A DNA stretch of 41,891 nt from Flavobacteriales bacterium. Lineage in GTDB: Bacteria > Bacteroidota > Bacteroidia > Flavobacteriales_D > Sanyastnellaceae. Position numbers and translations under genes: made by a program. Under the pieces are notes generated by a model. The model did no database searches, had not been told where the DNA came from, and saw only the letters and a program-made list of their open reading frames with translations. Positions within the stretch are counted from its first letter, which is position 1. Every line of letters begins with the position of its first letter. The DNA is taken from positions 1-41,891 of the forward strand of contig CANNHA010000007.1 of the NCBI GenBank assembly GCA_947504275.1. Direction: 5' to 3'. This document shows positions 33,780 to 41,891 of the stretch, in pieces.

Positions 33780-34625
33780 ATGAAAACCCTGCTGTCTGCA
33801 TTAATTATTTTGATAACTTCTGTCATTGGTGCTCAAACTTTTGAAGGACTGGATGGTGTATATATAGAACGCTACTATCAATCCAATGAAATGGATAATG
33901 GAGCCGGAAAAATCAGCGGCGAACTAAAAAACAACTCAAAAACGTACAGAATATACTTGGACTTGTCTCCAGGATATCGTTTCCAAGCAGCCTACGGGAC
34001 AACGGCACACCCATTAAGTTTCCACTCAGAATCCCTCTTCTTTAATCACGCCGGAATTGGAAATACCTATCCCAATGTAATTCCTGAAAGAAGTCTTTCT
34101 AAAAACATTACATTGTTAGACTCCTGGTTCACAGCGGGTGCTGCTGGTGAAAGTTTTATGGGTGTTCCCAAAAAGCTAGACCATGACGATAACTTGCTTT
34201 ATAAAAAATTCGAGGACAACTATTTGACCAATGATACAAAATGGATGGAATTCAGTTTGCAAGAGCGCGATGGGATGCATGGATCAAATGACTTACCTAT
34301 CGTCAATCTGTTCCAATTGGACTCGACGTCAAAACATTTGATGATGGTCACCAATTCCAATCATTTACAAATCGACAATGGTGCATGGGCGTGCTTAGGG
34401 AAAGGATCCATTGGGGTTGATTCATTAGGAACCAACTATATCTTGATTGCACAATTGACCACTGCTGGTGACTTGGATTATTCCTTAAATATCATGATAG
34501 GAACTCCCCAAGGTAGATCAATCAAATACGTATGGGACAATCCGCAGAAAGGTGAAATTTTGTGTCCCTTACTGCGCGGAACAACAAAAAAAGAAAAGAA
34601 AAAAAAGAAGAACAAAAAAAAATAA
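33780..34625 (+). CDS. Secreted protein, paralog A of an unrecognised family (no sorting domain)
   Basis: A 281-residue protein with signal peptide MKTLLSALIILITSVIGAQ. The roughly 240-residue domain is shared with the genes at 34630 and 38824: VYIERYYQSNEMD, KTYRIYLDLSPGYRF, HPLSFHSESLFFNHAGIG, LLDSWFTAGAAG, MGVPKKLDHDD, YILIAQLTTAGDLDYSLNIMIGTPQG and DNPQKGEI. I know no name for it. Unlike the two paralogs it lacks a T9SS domain and ends in an abrupt Lys-rich tail (TTKKEKKKKKNKKK) encoded by an A-run. Only 4 bases separate its stop from the next ATG, leaving no room for a lost sorting domain. Probably periplasmic or secreted by another route. Confidence 0.88.
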   Translation: MKTLLSALIILITSVIGAQTFEGLDGVYIERYYQSNEMDNGAGKISGELKNNSKTYRIYLDLSPGYRFQAAYGTTAHPLSFHSESLFFNHAGIGNTYPNVIPERSLSKNITLLDSWFTAGAAGESFMGVPKKLDHDDNLLYKKFEDNYLTNDTKWMEFSLQERDGMHGSNDLPIVNLFQLDSTSKHLMMVTNSNHLQIDNGAWACLGKGSIGVDSLGTNYILIAQLTTAGDLDYSLNIMIGTPQGRSIKYVWDNPQKGEILCPLLRGTTKKEKKKKKNKKK

Positions 34626-34629
34626 AATC

Positions 34630-35718
34630 ATGAAAAATATTTACACCGTTTTCACTGGATTAAGCCTAATGGTTGGTCTTTCTTCTCAACAAGTTCAAGC
34701 ACAAGGATTGCAAGGCATTGTTGTAGAAAAATACTACGTTTCCGATGCAGCAGACTCAATTGATGCAGCTGACAATTTCGCCACTTACCCACTCCATGTT
34801 GGATCAACCACATACAGGGTTTACGCAGATTTACAAGATGGTTACAGCTTTATTCAGATGTTTGGAAATGCAGCTCATCCTCTGGAAATCCATACCACCA
34901 CCTCTTTCTTCAACGACCCCAATTATGGAGTTGCTGTTTACCAGGGAACCAGTGTAAACAACACCAAGAAAAACACACAACTGATTGACACCTATTTGAC
35001 TGTAGGTGGGGTTGCGGCTACCAAAATGGGTGTTTTGAAAACTGAAGATACAGATGGAACAATTGGAAACAACGATGGTCTTATTGCCAACGTTACAACG
35101 GCCATGGGATTGCCAGTAACAGGAACAGATGGTGTAGATGGTATGTTGCCAGGTACTCCAATTAACCCAAATATTTTAGGTATCAGTTCAGAGTTGGATT
35201 TGTTTGATCAAACACCAGGATCTGATTTTGTAACTTCCAACGGAACGATTGCGGCTTTGGGTGGCGTTACTGGCGTTACTGCAAGCAACATGGTATTAAT
35301 CGGACAATTCACCACAGATGGGATTTTTTCATTCAAACTCAATCTTCAGTTGGGAACTCCTCAAATAGGAGGAAGTGAGATTTTTGTTGCCGAGAATCCT
35401 GAGAATGGAGAATTGACTGATAGCACTTTGATCTACGAGAGCACACCAGAAGAACCCAATGGTATTTCTTATATCGGACAAAGAAACAGCATGAGCATTT
35501 TCCCTAACCCTGCGACTGACTTCGTTGTTCTTAAAAACAATATGAAACAAGCCATTGGACAAATCAGTGTTTTCAATACGACTGGATCTTTGGTGCTTTC
35601 CGAGAATACGCAACAATCCAATTTAACATTGAATGTAGCCCAATTGGCCGCCGGCCTTTATACCGTTAACATCAACAATGACGGTCATATTCAAAAACTA
35701 TCCTTCATCAAAAAATAA
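34630..35718 (+). CDS. Secreted protein, paralog B of an unrecognised family, T9SS type A
   Basis: A 362-residue protein; I chose ATG 34630 (MKNIYTVFTGLSLMVGLSSQQVQAQ, a clean signal peptide) over the track start 34552, which lies inside the previous gene. Shared-domain blocks: IVVEKYYVSDAAD, STTYRVYADLQDGYSF, HPLEIHTTTSFFNDPNYG, LIDTYLTVGGVAATKMGVLKTEDTDG, NMVLIGQFTTDGIFSFKLNLQLGTPQIGG, ENPENGEL. A type A T9SS sorting domain follows (MSIFPNPATDFVVLKNNM...AAGLYTVNINNDGHIQKLSFIKK). Function unknown. It lies between paralog A and the TonB-dependent receptor with 4-base gaps on both sides, so it is co-expressed with the receptor. Confidence 0.9.
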   Translation: MKNIYTVFTGLSLMVGLSSQQVQAQGLQGIVVEKYYVSDAADSIDAADNFATYPLHVGSTTYRVYADLQDGYSFIQMFGNAAHPLEIHTTTSFFNDPNYGVAVYQGTSVNNTKKNTQLIDTYLTVGGVAATKMGVLKTEDTDGTIGNNDGLIANVTTAMGLPVTGTDGVDGMLPGTPINPNILGISSELDLFDQTPGSDFVTSNGTIAALGGVTGVTASNMVLIGQFTTDGIFSFKLNLQLGTPQIGGSEIFVAENPENGELTDSTLIYESTPEEPNGISYIGQRNSMSIFPNPATDFVVLKNNMKQAIGQISVFNTTGSLVLSENTQQSNLTLNVAQLAAGLYTVNINNDGHIQKLSFIKK

Positions 35719-35722
35719 ATCC

Positions 35723-38700
35723 ATGAGAGGTCTCCTTTCCATCCTTATTTTCATTTCAATCTCCACCATTGGCTTAGCTCAGGGAGTTCTCAAAGGCAAA
35801 GTCACCGATGAGAAGGGAGAACCTGTTTTTGGTGTAGTTGTCGTGGTCATAGAGAATCAATCTATTCTGTCAAAAACAGATTTTGATGGGCTCTACGAGT
35901 TGGCTATACCCAACAATAAAACCTATACCATCAACTATGTGATGACAGGATTTAAGACTACTGTAAACACGGTTGTCTTATCTAACAACCAAACGCTGGT
36001 AAGCAATGTAACGCTTTACAGCAGCTCATATGTTGTAAAAGGACTTGACATTGTAGGTAAAGTGGCTAAGTCCAATGATACCTATATGGAAAAAGTGAAG
36101 ATGAATTCCGCAACCACCATTGATTACATCTCCTCGGAAACCATGAAAAAAACAGGAGACCAAAACGTGGTGAATGCCATTGCCAGGGTTTCCGGTGTAT
36201 CAACTTCAGGAGGATTAATCACCGTCAGGGGAATTGGAGACCGTTATGTAAAAACGACATTGAATGGTTCCCGCATTCCTACATTGGATCCATTGACCAA
36301 CAACATCAAATTGGATATCTTCCCTTCAAGTTTGATTGACAACATCATCATCACCAAAACAGCTCAATCCAATTTGGCTTCTGATTGGTCTGGTGCTTAT
36401 ATATCCGTTGAAACCAAAGATTATCCTGATCAATTGAGCATCAATGTAGAATCCCAGTTTGGTTACAATCCCCAAGTCACTTTCAAAGATTTTATTACCT
36501 CTGCCAAGAGTAAAACAGATCGATGGGGCTTTGACAATGGAATGCGCAGGAGAGAAAAGGATGAAATATTGGTCCCCAATCTCGCACCTAATACCTATGA
36601 TGAAATGGTTGCTTTGGGCCTAGGTGACTTTTATGCCAACATGGGAATTCACGGTTGGGCAGATGGAAATGCAACAGCTGACAATTACTTGGCTTTGGGA
36701 CTGGTAGAATTGGGTTTGCTTCCTGCCAATCAACTGAATAATCCCGCTGCAGTTGCAGCTGCTACGCAAGAGTATACAAGTCAATACAAACCAAAAGCAT
36801 TTGCATTGATCAACCCTGATGGTACAGATTACAACAATGGTTTTGCCAACAACTGGAATGCTCGAGTGGAAAAAGCTCCCATGAATTTTAGCCAAAACTT
36901 TAGCATTGGCAATGAAACCAAACTCTTTGGGAAAAAATTAGGCTACTTCATTGGTATGCGTTACGGCACCAATTACCGTTATGACCCTAACGGAACTTCA
37001 CAAAGAGTTGGCGATGAAACTTTGGATTACCCCATAGACCGTCAGGACTATGCCCGTATCAGTCGTGAAACCAATTCTTGGAACGTTCTGCTGAATGCCA
37101 ATTACAAACTAAGCCCCAATCATAAAATTGGGTTGTTGTATATGCCAAATATCATTGGAACCAATGATGTGGCACAATATGAAGGAAGACCATTTATCTC
37201 ACCAGATGGAATAATCGACGAGCAAGATATTTCTGTTGTCAACAACATTTTCTATGAGCAGAGAAAACAATTGATTCATCAACTGAGCACCGAACATTAT
37301 TTTCCGGAGAAAGAACTAAAAATCAACTTCAATGCTAGTTATACCAAAGCCAATAGTATTGCACCTGATTTCAAAGTGAATCAATATAGTTACAACCTAG
37401 TCAACAATGAAATTCAGGCCTACACATTTGCGCCCACTTTTGGTGAGGGAATAAGAAGATTCTATAGATACCTCAACGAAAATCTCCTCGACAGCCGAAT
37501 GGACTTCTCTCAGCCCATTCATAAGTTGAAAAAAGAAGGATTGACAAGAAAAATGTTTTGGGGAGGATCTGCGCTAAGAAACTACCGAAAAATAGACAAC
37601 GATGAGTACAAACTATTTCAAGGAAACAATCTTAATCTAGAGACATTCACTTCAGGTAATATTGACCAATTCCTAGACCCTTCCAAATTTGTAATGCGTG
37701 ATGGCACCTTGGATTATTATTACATCAGGAACAACTTTGCCAGGGATCACAGCTTTGGACAAAGCGATGTTTATAGCGCCTATGCATTCTTTGACTACGA
37801 GAAATCATCTAGTCTCAGATTAATTGGTGGATTAAGGGCTGAACAAACGGACATCTTTGTAGATGTAGACAGCTACTATGCACAGGGCTATGAGAAAGAT
37901 GATTTTAGAAGAGAGAATGTGGGTGGGTTTCCACTGGTTAATCCTGCATCCATTGAACAATTGGATCTTTTACCCAATGCAAGTTTGGTTTACAAATTGG
38001 TTTCAGATTCATTGGGACAAACCAACTTGAGATTCAACTACTCAAAATCTCTTGCGCGTCCTAGCATCAGGGAATTGAGTGATGCTGCCATCGTTGACAA
38101 TGAGTTCAGAACATTGATCTATGGAAATTCTGACTTAAAAATGGTGACCATTCACAACTTTGATTTCCGTGCAGAAACCTATTTCAAAAAAGGACACAAT
38201 GCATCGATCAGTGCTTTTTATAAGGACTTTAATAACCATATCGAAATGGGATTTGGCTCAGCGGGAATTACCTGGGACAATATTGAGAAGTCCACAGTCT
38301 TGGGATTGGAATTGGAAGGAAACATACAGATTACACGTGCATTGGAATTCAAAAGCAACGTAACATTGGTAAAATCTGAAGCAGAGTTCATCAGAAAAGA
38401 TTTACAAGTTATTGATGGTAAGAAAGTTTATACCCCTTTGGATACTTTGAGAAGGCCCATGTTTGGTCAAGCGCCTTACCTCATTAACAGTATCTTAAGT
38501 TACACCGCCGACAGCCTAGGATTGAGTGCCACTGTATCTTATAATGTGCAAGGACCGAGATTGGTTATCGCGGGTGCCATTGTGGGCAGACCTGATGTGT
38601 ATGAAATGCCACGTCACATGATTGACTTTAAAGTCAACAAAAAAATCAATGATCATTGGTCAGCCAGTCTTACCATCAGAGATATTTTAAATACAGCGGT

Positions 38701-38827
38701 CAGAAGATCTTATCAAATTGATCGCATCAATGAAGCAGGTAATATCACCAACACAGATGGCTGGTATGATTACGACAACTTCCGTTATGGTACAACTTAT
38801 CAACTTTCTATTCAGTACAAAATATGA
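35723..38827 (+). CDS. Large TonB-dependent outer membrane receptor
   Basis: A 1034-residue receptor; ATG 35723 gives a signal peptide (MRGLLSILIFISISTIGLAQ), whereas the track start 35678 is inside the previous gene. A CarboxypepD-regulatory-like domain (GVLKGKVTDEKGEPVFGVVVVVIENQ, about residues 21-105) precedes a plug with DQNVVNAIARVSGVSTSGGLITVRGIGDRYVKTTLNGSRIP and LDPLTNNIKLDIFPSSLIDNIIITKTA, followed by a barrel with RFNYSKSLARPSIREL and IYGNSDLKMVTIHNFDFRAETYF, ending in YQLSIQYKI. The RGxGDRY...LNGxxIP plug is of the Oar-like type found in very large Bacteroidota receptors. Paralogous secreted proteins flank it; its stop overlaps the next ATG by 4 bases. Substrate unknown. Confidence 0.94.
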   Translation: MRGLLSILIFISISTIGLAQGVLKGKVTDEKGEPVFGVVVVVIENQSILSKTDFDGLYELAIPNNKTYTINYVMTGFKTTVNTVVLSNNQTLVSNVTLYSSSYVVKGLDIVGKVAKSNDTYMEKVKMNSATTIDYISSETMKKTGDQNVVNAIARVSGVSTSGGLITVRGIGDRYVKTTLNGSRIPTLDPLTNNIKLDIFPSSLIDNIIITKTAQSNLASDWSGAYISVETKDYPDQLSINVESQFGYNPQVTFKDFITSAKSKTDRWGFDNGMRRREKDEILVPNLAPNTYDEMVALGLGDFYANMGIHGWADGNATADNYLALGLVELGLLPANQLNNPAAVAAATQEYTSQYKPKAFALINPDGTDYNNGFANNWNARVEKAPMNFSQNFSIGNETKLFGKKLGYFIGMRYGTNYRYDPNGTSQRVGDETLDYPIDRQDYARISRETNSWNVLLNANYKLSPNHKIGLLYMPNIIGTNDVAQYEGRPFISPDGIIDEQDISVVNNIFYEQRKQLIHQLSTEHYFPEKELKINFNASYTKANSIAPDFKVNQYSYNLVNNEIQAYTFAPTFGEGIRRFYRYLNENLLDSRMDFSQPIHKLKKEGLTRKMFWGGSALRNYRKIDNDEYKLFQGNNLNLETFTSGNIDQFLDPSKFVMRDGTLDYYYIRNNFARDHSFGQSDVYSAYAFFDYEKSSSLRLIGGLRAEQTDIFVDVDSYYAQGYEKDDFRRENVGGFPLVNPASIEQLDLLPNASLVYKLVSDSLGQTNLRFNYSKSLARPSIRELSDAAIVDNEFRTLIYGNSDLKMVTIHNFDFRAETYFKKGHNASISAFYKDFNNHIEMGFGSAGITWDNIEKSTVLGLELEGNIQITRALEFKSNVTLVKSEAEFIRKDLQVIDGKKVYTPLDTLRRPMFGQAPYLINSILSYTADSLGLSATVSYNVQGPRLVIAGAIVGRPDVYEMPRHMIDFKVNKKINDHWSASLTIRDILNTAVRRSYQIDRINEAGNITNTDGWYDYDNFRYGTTYQLSIQYKI

Positions 38828-40164
38828 AAGCATTAAAATTCATTCTAGCCATCAGCTTTGGGTTATTGACTCAACTTGGCTTTAGTCAATTACAAAACTT
38901 GTTTATCGAAAAGTATTACATCAGTGATACCGATGATGCTACCGATACTACAGGTGGAATACTCCCGGAAGGTTCAACCACCTATCGCATCTATGCCAAA
39001 TTGTTGCCTGGAAGCGCTGTTTCTAAAATCTTCGGAGATGCCAACCATGCTTTTACCATCAGCAGCAGTGCGCCGTTTTTTAATCATGCCACTGAAGGCA
39101 AATCATTTGGCAGAGATTTTCTTAAACCAAGATTGGGAGAAAGCTTGGTTGCCTTGGATACTTATCTAACAATTGGTCAAGTAGCCAAACAAGGCCCCAA
39201 TTTATACTTTGGTCTTCCTAAAAATCAAGATACCAACGGTTCTTTTATCGGTGGTTCTAATAGTGATGGTGGCAGTGAAATGCTACCACAAGGTTTGATG
39301 AACAATCAAAACAGTGAAATGGGCCTAGCCCTTACCCAAGTCGATGGGATTGATACAATGGTGACGGCCGCTGGGACCTGGGATATTTTTTTAACAAATG
39401 ACTATCTTACTTTTGGCATTGATAGTACGATTTTCGGATCCATTGTGCCGGGAAATTCTTATGAAAGCAACCAATTTTTTCTAACCCCAAGTGTTCCCTA
39501 CTCTGGTGTTGTAGCAGACAGCAATCATGTTATGCTTGCTCAACTTACCACTGCTGGAGAAATTTCATTTAACATCAATTTAGAAGTTGTGTTTTTTGAC
39601 AATGAAGGAAATCTACAATCCATTGAATATGTTGCACAAGACACCCTCATTGGTGAGAATCAACAATACAACCCTTTCCTTTCCTATCCATATGCTTGCG
39701 GATGTAACGACCCCAGTTACTTGGAATACAGCCCTGCTTTCATTTGCTTTGAAGAAGGAAGTTGTCTGAACAAAGCCATCATCGGCTGCTCGGATTCTCT
39801 TGCTTGCAATTATGATCCTAAAGCCAACATCATGATGGAGGAATTATGCTGTTACCCAGGCGATTGTAACAACCGGAATATTACAGAAGTTTGTCCAGCT
39901 TTGTTGGTTAGTAATTTTGAATGCGGTCTCTATCCCAATCCTGCGGAGGATCAAGTCAGAATCAACGTGGTGCAACCAGAAAATGGAAACATCACGATTC
40001 AATGGTTCAATGCCTTTGGAACAATGATATCAACTGAAAACGTTAATGATATTGGCATTAATTACAACAACACTGTGGACATCAGTCATCTGATGCCCGG
40101 TGTATACTACATCCAAATAACGGCTCCATTGGGAACACAAATTTTGACCTTATTCAAAATATAG
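38824..40164 (+). CDS. Secreted protein, paralog C with Cys-rich insert, T9SS type A
   Basis: A 446-residue protein with signal peptide MKALKFILAISFGLLTQLGFS. Shared-domain blocks: LFIEKYYISDTDD, STTYRIYAKLLPGSAVSKIFGDANHAF, SSAPFFNHATEGK, ALDTYLTIGQ, FGLPKNQDTNGSF, HVMLAQLTTAGEISFNINLEV. After the domain comes a Cys-rich segment (YACGCNDPSYLEYSPAFICFEEGSC, IIGCSDSLACNYDPKANIMM, CCYPGDC) of the GCxDxxACNYDPxA type common in Bacteroidota surface proteins. A type A T9SS domain ends it (GLYPNPAEDQVRINV...MPGVYYIQITAPLGTQILTLFKI). It overlaps the receptor gene by 4 bases (ATGA), indicating translational coupling. Confidence 0.9.
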   Translation: MKALKFILAISFGLLTQLGFSQLQNLFIEKYYISDTDDATDTTGGILPEGSTTYRIYAKLLPGSAVSKIFGDANHAFTISSSAPFFNHATEGKSFGRDFLKPRLGESLVALDTYLTIGQVAKQGPNLYFGLPKNQDTNGSFIGGSNSDGGSEMLPQGLMNNQNSEMGLALTQVDGIDTMVTAAGTWDIFLTNDYLTFGIDSTIFGSIVPGNSYESNQFFLTPSVPYSGVVADSNHVMLAQLTTAGEISFNINLEVVFFDNEGNLQSIEYVAQDTLIGENQQYNPFLSYPYACGCNDPSYLEYSPAFICFEEGSCLNKAIIGCSDSLACNYDPKANIMMEELCCYPGDCNNRNITEVCPALLVSNFECGLYPNPAEDQVRINVVQPENGNITIQWFNAFGTMISTENVNDIGINYNNTVDISHLMPGVYYIQITAPLGTQILTLFKI

Positions 40165-40166
40165 TC

Positions 40167-40877
40167 ATGAAAAAAATAACTAGCTGTCTTATCATCTGCT
40201 CCCTGCTCATTTTGGGTTGCAACAAGGATAAAAAAGAACCGATTGAAATAGAATATGGAACTGGCGTTGACAACGACGGCAGAACATTTACCACAATCAA
40301 GATTGGCGATCAATGGTGGATGGCGGAAAATTTGGCATCCAGTCGTTTTCAAAATGAGGATACCATTCAATATCTCTCCAGAGAAAATGCACTGTCTACT
40401 TGGAATGCCCAAAATCACAGCACATATACTTTTCACAACGATTCTCTTTTCGGTTATTTGTATAACTTTCAATGTGTTGAAGACACAAGAAAAATTGCAC
40501 CCAAAGGCTGGAAAATACCGAGTGACGAAGATTGGAAAATCCTGGAAAAACACATTGGTATGAGCACTGAAGCGGCCAACGCTTTTGGCTGGAGAGGCGT
40601 TGAGGAAGCCAATTTATTGACGACGAAATATTCCAGTGGATGGCCTGAATTCAGTCCATTGTACGGAATCGATAAATATGGGTTCAATGCCAGGCCAGGG
40701 GGATGTATCACACTTTTGAATTTCATGAATACTGGAGCTAATACCGCATTTTGGTGGACGTCCACACAAGATAACAACGAGGGATATTACCGTTACATAG
40801 ACTTTCAGCAAACACGTATCTTAAGATCCAAGATATCTAAACTTTACGGAATGAGTATCCGTTGTATTAAAGAATAA
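40167..40877 (+). CDS. FISUMP-domain lipoprotein
   Basis: A 236-residue lipoprotein: lipobox LILGC with acylated Cys at about residue 18, then a charged linker (NKDKKEPIEIEYG). The body is a FISUMP domain (Fibrobacter succinogenes major paralogous domain, C-type-lectin-like): VDNDGRTFTTIKIGDQWWMAENLASSRF, YNFQCVEDTRKIAPKGWKIPSDEDWKILEKHIG, TAFWWTSTQDNN and MSIRCIKE, with two Cys that may form a disulfide. FISUMP proteins are surface proteins of uncertain role. It follows paralog C after 2 bases and precedes a small barrel gene after 4 bases. Confidence 0.92.
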   Translation: MKKITSCLIICSLLILGCNKDKKEPIEIEYGTGVDNDGRTFTTIKIGDQWWMAENLASSRFQNEDTIQYLSRENALSTWNAQNHSTYTFHNDSLFGYLYNFQCVEDTRKIAPKGWKIPSDEDWKILEKHIGMSTEAANAFGWRGVEEANLLTTKYSSGWPEFSPLYGIDKYGFNARPGGCITLLNFMNTGANTAFWWTSTQDNNEGYYRYIDFQQTRILRSKISKLYGMSIRCIKE

Positions 40878-40881
40878 TGCC

Positions 40882-41526
40882 ATGAAAACGAAACATTTCA
40901 TCCCGATACTAATACTTCTTTTGAATGTATCTCATGGATACGCTCAAACAAAATCATGGAATTGGTTCTTGGCTTATTCCTATGACATCAACAATCCACT
41001 TTTTGAAACATCATCTGAAACTTTTAATGGCAAATTGCAGGGCAATAGCTCATGGGGTATGGGCCAATCCTTTGGGTTGGGTGTGGGCTATAAAGCAGGC
41101 AAAAAAATTACGCTACGTTTGGGTGCTCAATTCAAAGGCATGTCCTATAAAAACGATAGCATTGGTCTTAATGACGTTAAATTGATTGATAAAACCTTTA
41201 GAGGTGTTGAAATCCCGATTATCGTCGACTATCAGATCACTGAGAGTGGTTGGGCAATTGGAATAGGAGGACAATATTATCATGGGTTCCAAGAGAAAAT
41301 CACCTACCAACTTTTAAACAATAATCAACGACAACAAGCATTTGAAAAATCGAAGGCAACAGGATTAGGCATTCAAATGCAATTGACAAAACAATTCAAT
41401 CCTGATGATACACACATGATTGCCATTGGACTGCAAGGTCAACTTTACCCCAAGTTGATAGAAAGCAGTGATGGACAATTTGGCTTTATGAATTTAGGTC
41501 TATGCATTGGTCTTACTTTCTTATGA
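40882..41526 (+). CDS. Small outer-membrane beta-barrel protein
   Basis: A 214-residue protein with signal peptide MKTKHFIPILILLLNVSHGYAQ, then alternating polar/hydrophobic strands typical of PorT/OMP_b-brl-type barrels: WGMGQSFGLGVGYKAGKKITLRLGAQFKGMSY, RGVEIPIIVDYQITESGWAIGIGGQYYHGF, HMIAIGLQGQLYPKLI, and FGFMNLGLCIGLTFL ending in Leu after an aromatic. GVEIPIIVDY is a hallmark of this porin-like family in Bacteroidota. No specific name. Last gene of the operon; followed by an intrinsic terminator 25 bases downstream. Confidence 0.88.
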   Translation: MKTKHFIPILILLLNVSHGYAQTKSWNWFLAYSYDINNPLFETSSETFNGKLQGNSSWGMGQSFGLGVGYKAGKKITLRLGAQFKGMSYKNDSIGLNDVKLIDKTFRGVEIPIIVDYQITESGWAIGIGGQYYHGFQEKITYQLLNNNQRQQAFEKSKATGLGIQMQLTKQFNPDDTHMIAIGLQGQLYPKLIESSDGQFGFMNLGLCIGLTFL

Positions 41527-41551
41527 CCAGCTGAAATATTCAATTGTACAT

Positions 41552-41586
41552 AAAAAACACTGATGTTAAGTCAGTGTTTTTTTTTT
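41552..41586 (+). terminator. Intrinsic terminator of the secreted-protein operon
   Basis: AAAAAACACTGA and TCAGTGTTTTTT pair around a 7-base loop (TGTTAAG) and are followed by a T-run to 41586. Confidence 0.88.
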
Positions 41587-41718
41587 CATAAAACAGCAAC
41601 AATCTCTTAACAATTAATAGCCGCGTACAACAATTGCTTAATAGAAAGGTAAAGAGACTTTTATTCTGAATGATCATTGAAGTTTCAGATTTGCATCAAT
41701 CTAATTAACCAAAAAAAA

Positions 41719-41891
41719 ATGAAAAAATTAAACAATTTGAACAAAGTCATCGCGATGGCATTGTCATTTGTTGCAACTGCTTCAGTTGCACAATCGAATT
41801 TGGGAGCTGAGTGTGGATGTCCACCCGTAGCTTCTCGTCCAGAAGTTATTGTTTCTTCTATGCCCGGTTACACTGCAATCAGCGGAACCTA
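41719..41891 (+). CDS. Exported protein, 5' end only (cut by window edge)
   Basis: Starts at ATG 41719 after an A-rich leader and encodes 57 complete codons before the edge: signal peptide MKKLNNLNKVIAMALSFVATASVAQ, then SNLGAECGCPPVASRPEVIVSSMPGYTAISGT. The Cys pair CGC and Pro-rich start after cleavage suggest a surface or secreted protein. The family cannot be recognised from this fragment. It follows the operon terminator after a 130-base gap with no full -7 match. Confidence 0.7.
   Translation, partial: MKKLNNLNKVIAMALSFVATASVAQSNLGAECGCPPVASRPEVIVSSMPGYTAISGT

Noticed and set aside
1-41891. CRISPR arrays, insertion sequences, phage genes or replication origin
   Set aside because: I saw no spaced direct-repeat array, transposase, integrase or DnaA-box cluster in either strand.

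Overview
The window reads as a chromosomal segment of a Bacteroidota, most likely a Flavobacteriales-type marine or freshwater bacterium. The evidence is the conserved block bamD-rpoZ-coaBC-porD-recN, several type IX secretion system (T9SS) C-terminal sorting domains, two TonB-dependent receptors with carboxypeptidase-regulatory N-termini, GSCFA and PorD families, near absence of Shine-Dalgarno sites, and repeated matches to the Bacteroidota -7 promoter element TAnnTTTG. No insertion sequence, phage, CRISPR array or rRNA was seen. Genus-level assignment is not possible from what I can see.

Layout. 1-3676 (minus strand): a four-gene overlapping operon dapD - GT9 glycosyltransferase - GSCFA protein - M1 aminopeptidase, the last running off the left edge. 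3711-9156 (plus): ruvX, then the block bamD, rpoZ, coaBC, porD, recN. 9153-18178: a TonB-dependent receptor, a TPR-like exported protein, a Gfo/Idh/MocA oxidoreductase, a patatin/outer-membrane barrel protein divergent from a small histidine kinase, and gpmI. 18180-23535 (minus): two tandem paralogous giant secreted proteins with a choice-of-anchor-L-like N-terminal domain but different T9SS sorting domains. 23682-25840 (plus): a LolD/MacB-type ABC ATPase and asnS. 25824-28710 (minus): a nonulosonate (sialic-acid-like) mini-operon neuB - KdsC-like phosphatase - membrane-anchored putative glycosyltransferase. 29065-32442: a lipoprotein, a thioredoxin-fold protein, tRNA-Glu and a FemAB/GNAT-like acyltransferase.

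32670-41526 (plus) is the most unusual part: a tight, apparently single operon encoding a MopE-type acidic repeat protein, two members of an unrecognised secreted family, a large TonB-dependent receptor, a third member of the same family, a FISUMP lipoprotein and a small outer-membrane barrel. Everything here carries a signal peptide, and three members end in T9SS sorting domains, so the whole operon is aimed at the cell surface. The three paralogs bracketing the receptor look like a receptor plus cognate surface/secreted protein system that I cannot match to a named system.

Regulation and expression. Several gene starts lie only 3-6 nt behind a -7-like box, suggesting leaderless transcripts; in three cases (bamD, the ABC ATPase, the patatin) the upstream TTG offered by the ORF track is actually the last three bases of the box. 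Intrinsic terminators are clear at rpoZ/coaBC, after the TPR gene, after the lipoprotein, after tRNA-Glu and after the last operon; another is embedded inside the 3' end of gpmI and faces the opposite strand. All functional calls are from reading motifs by eye; no database search was run.
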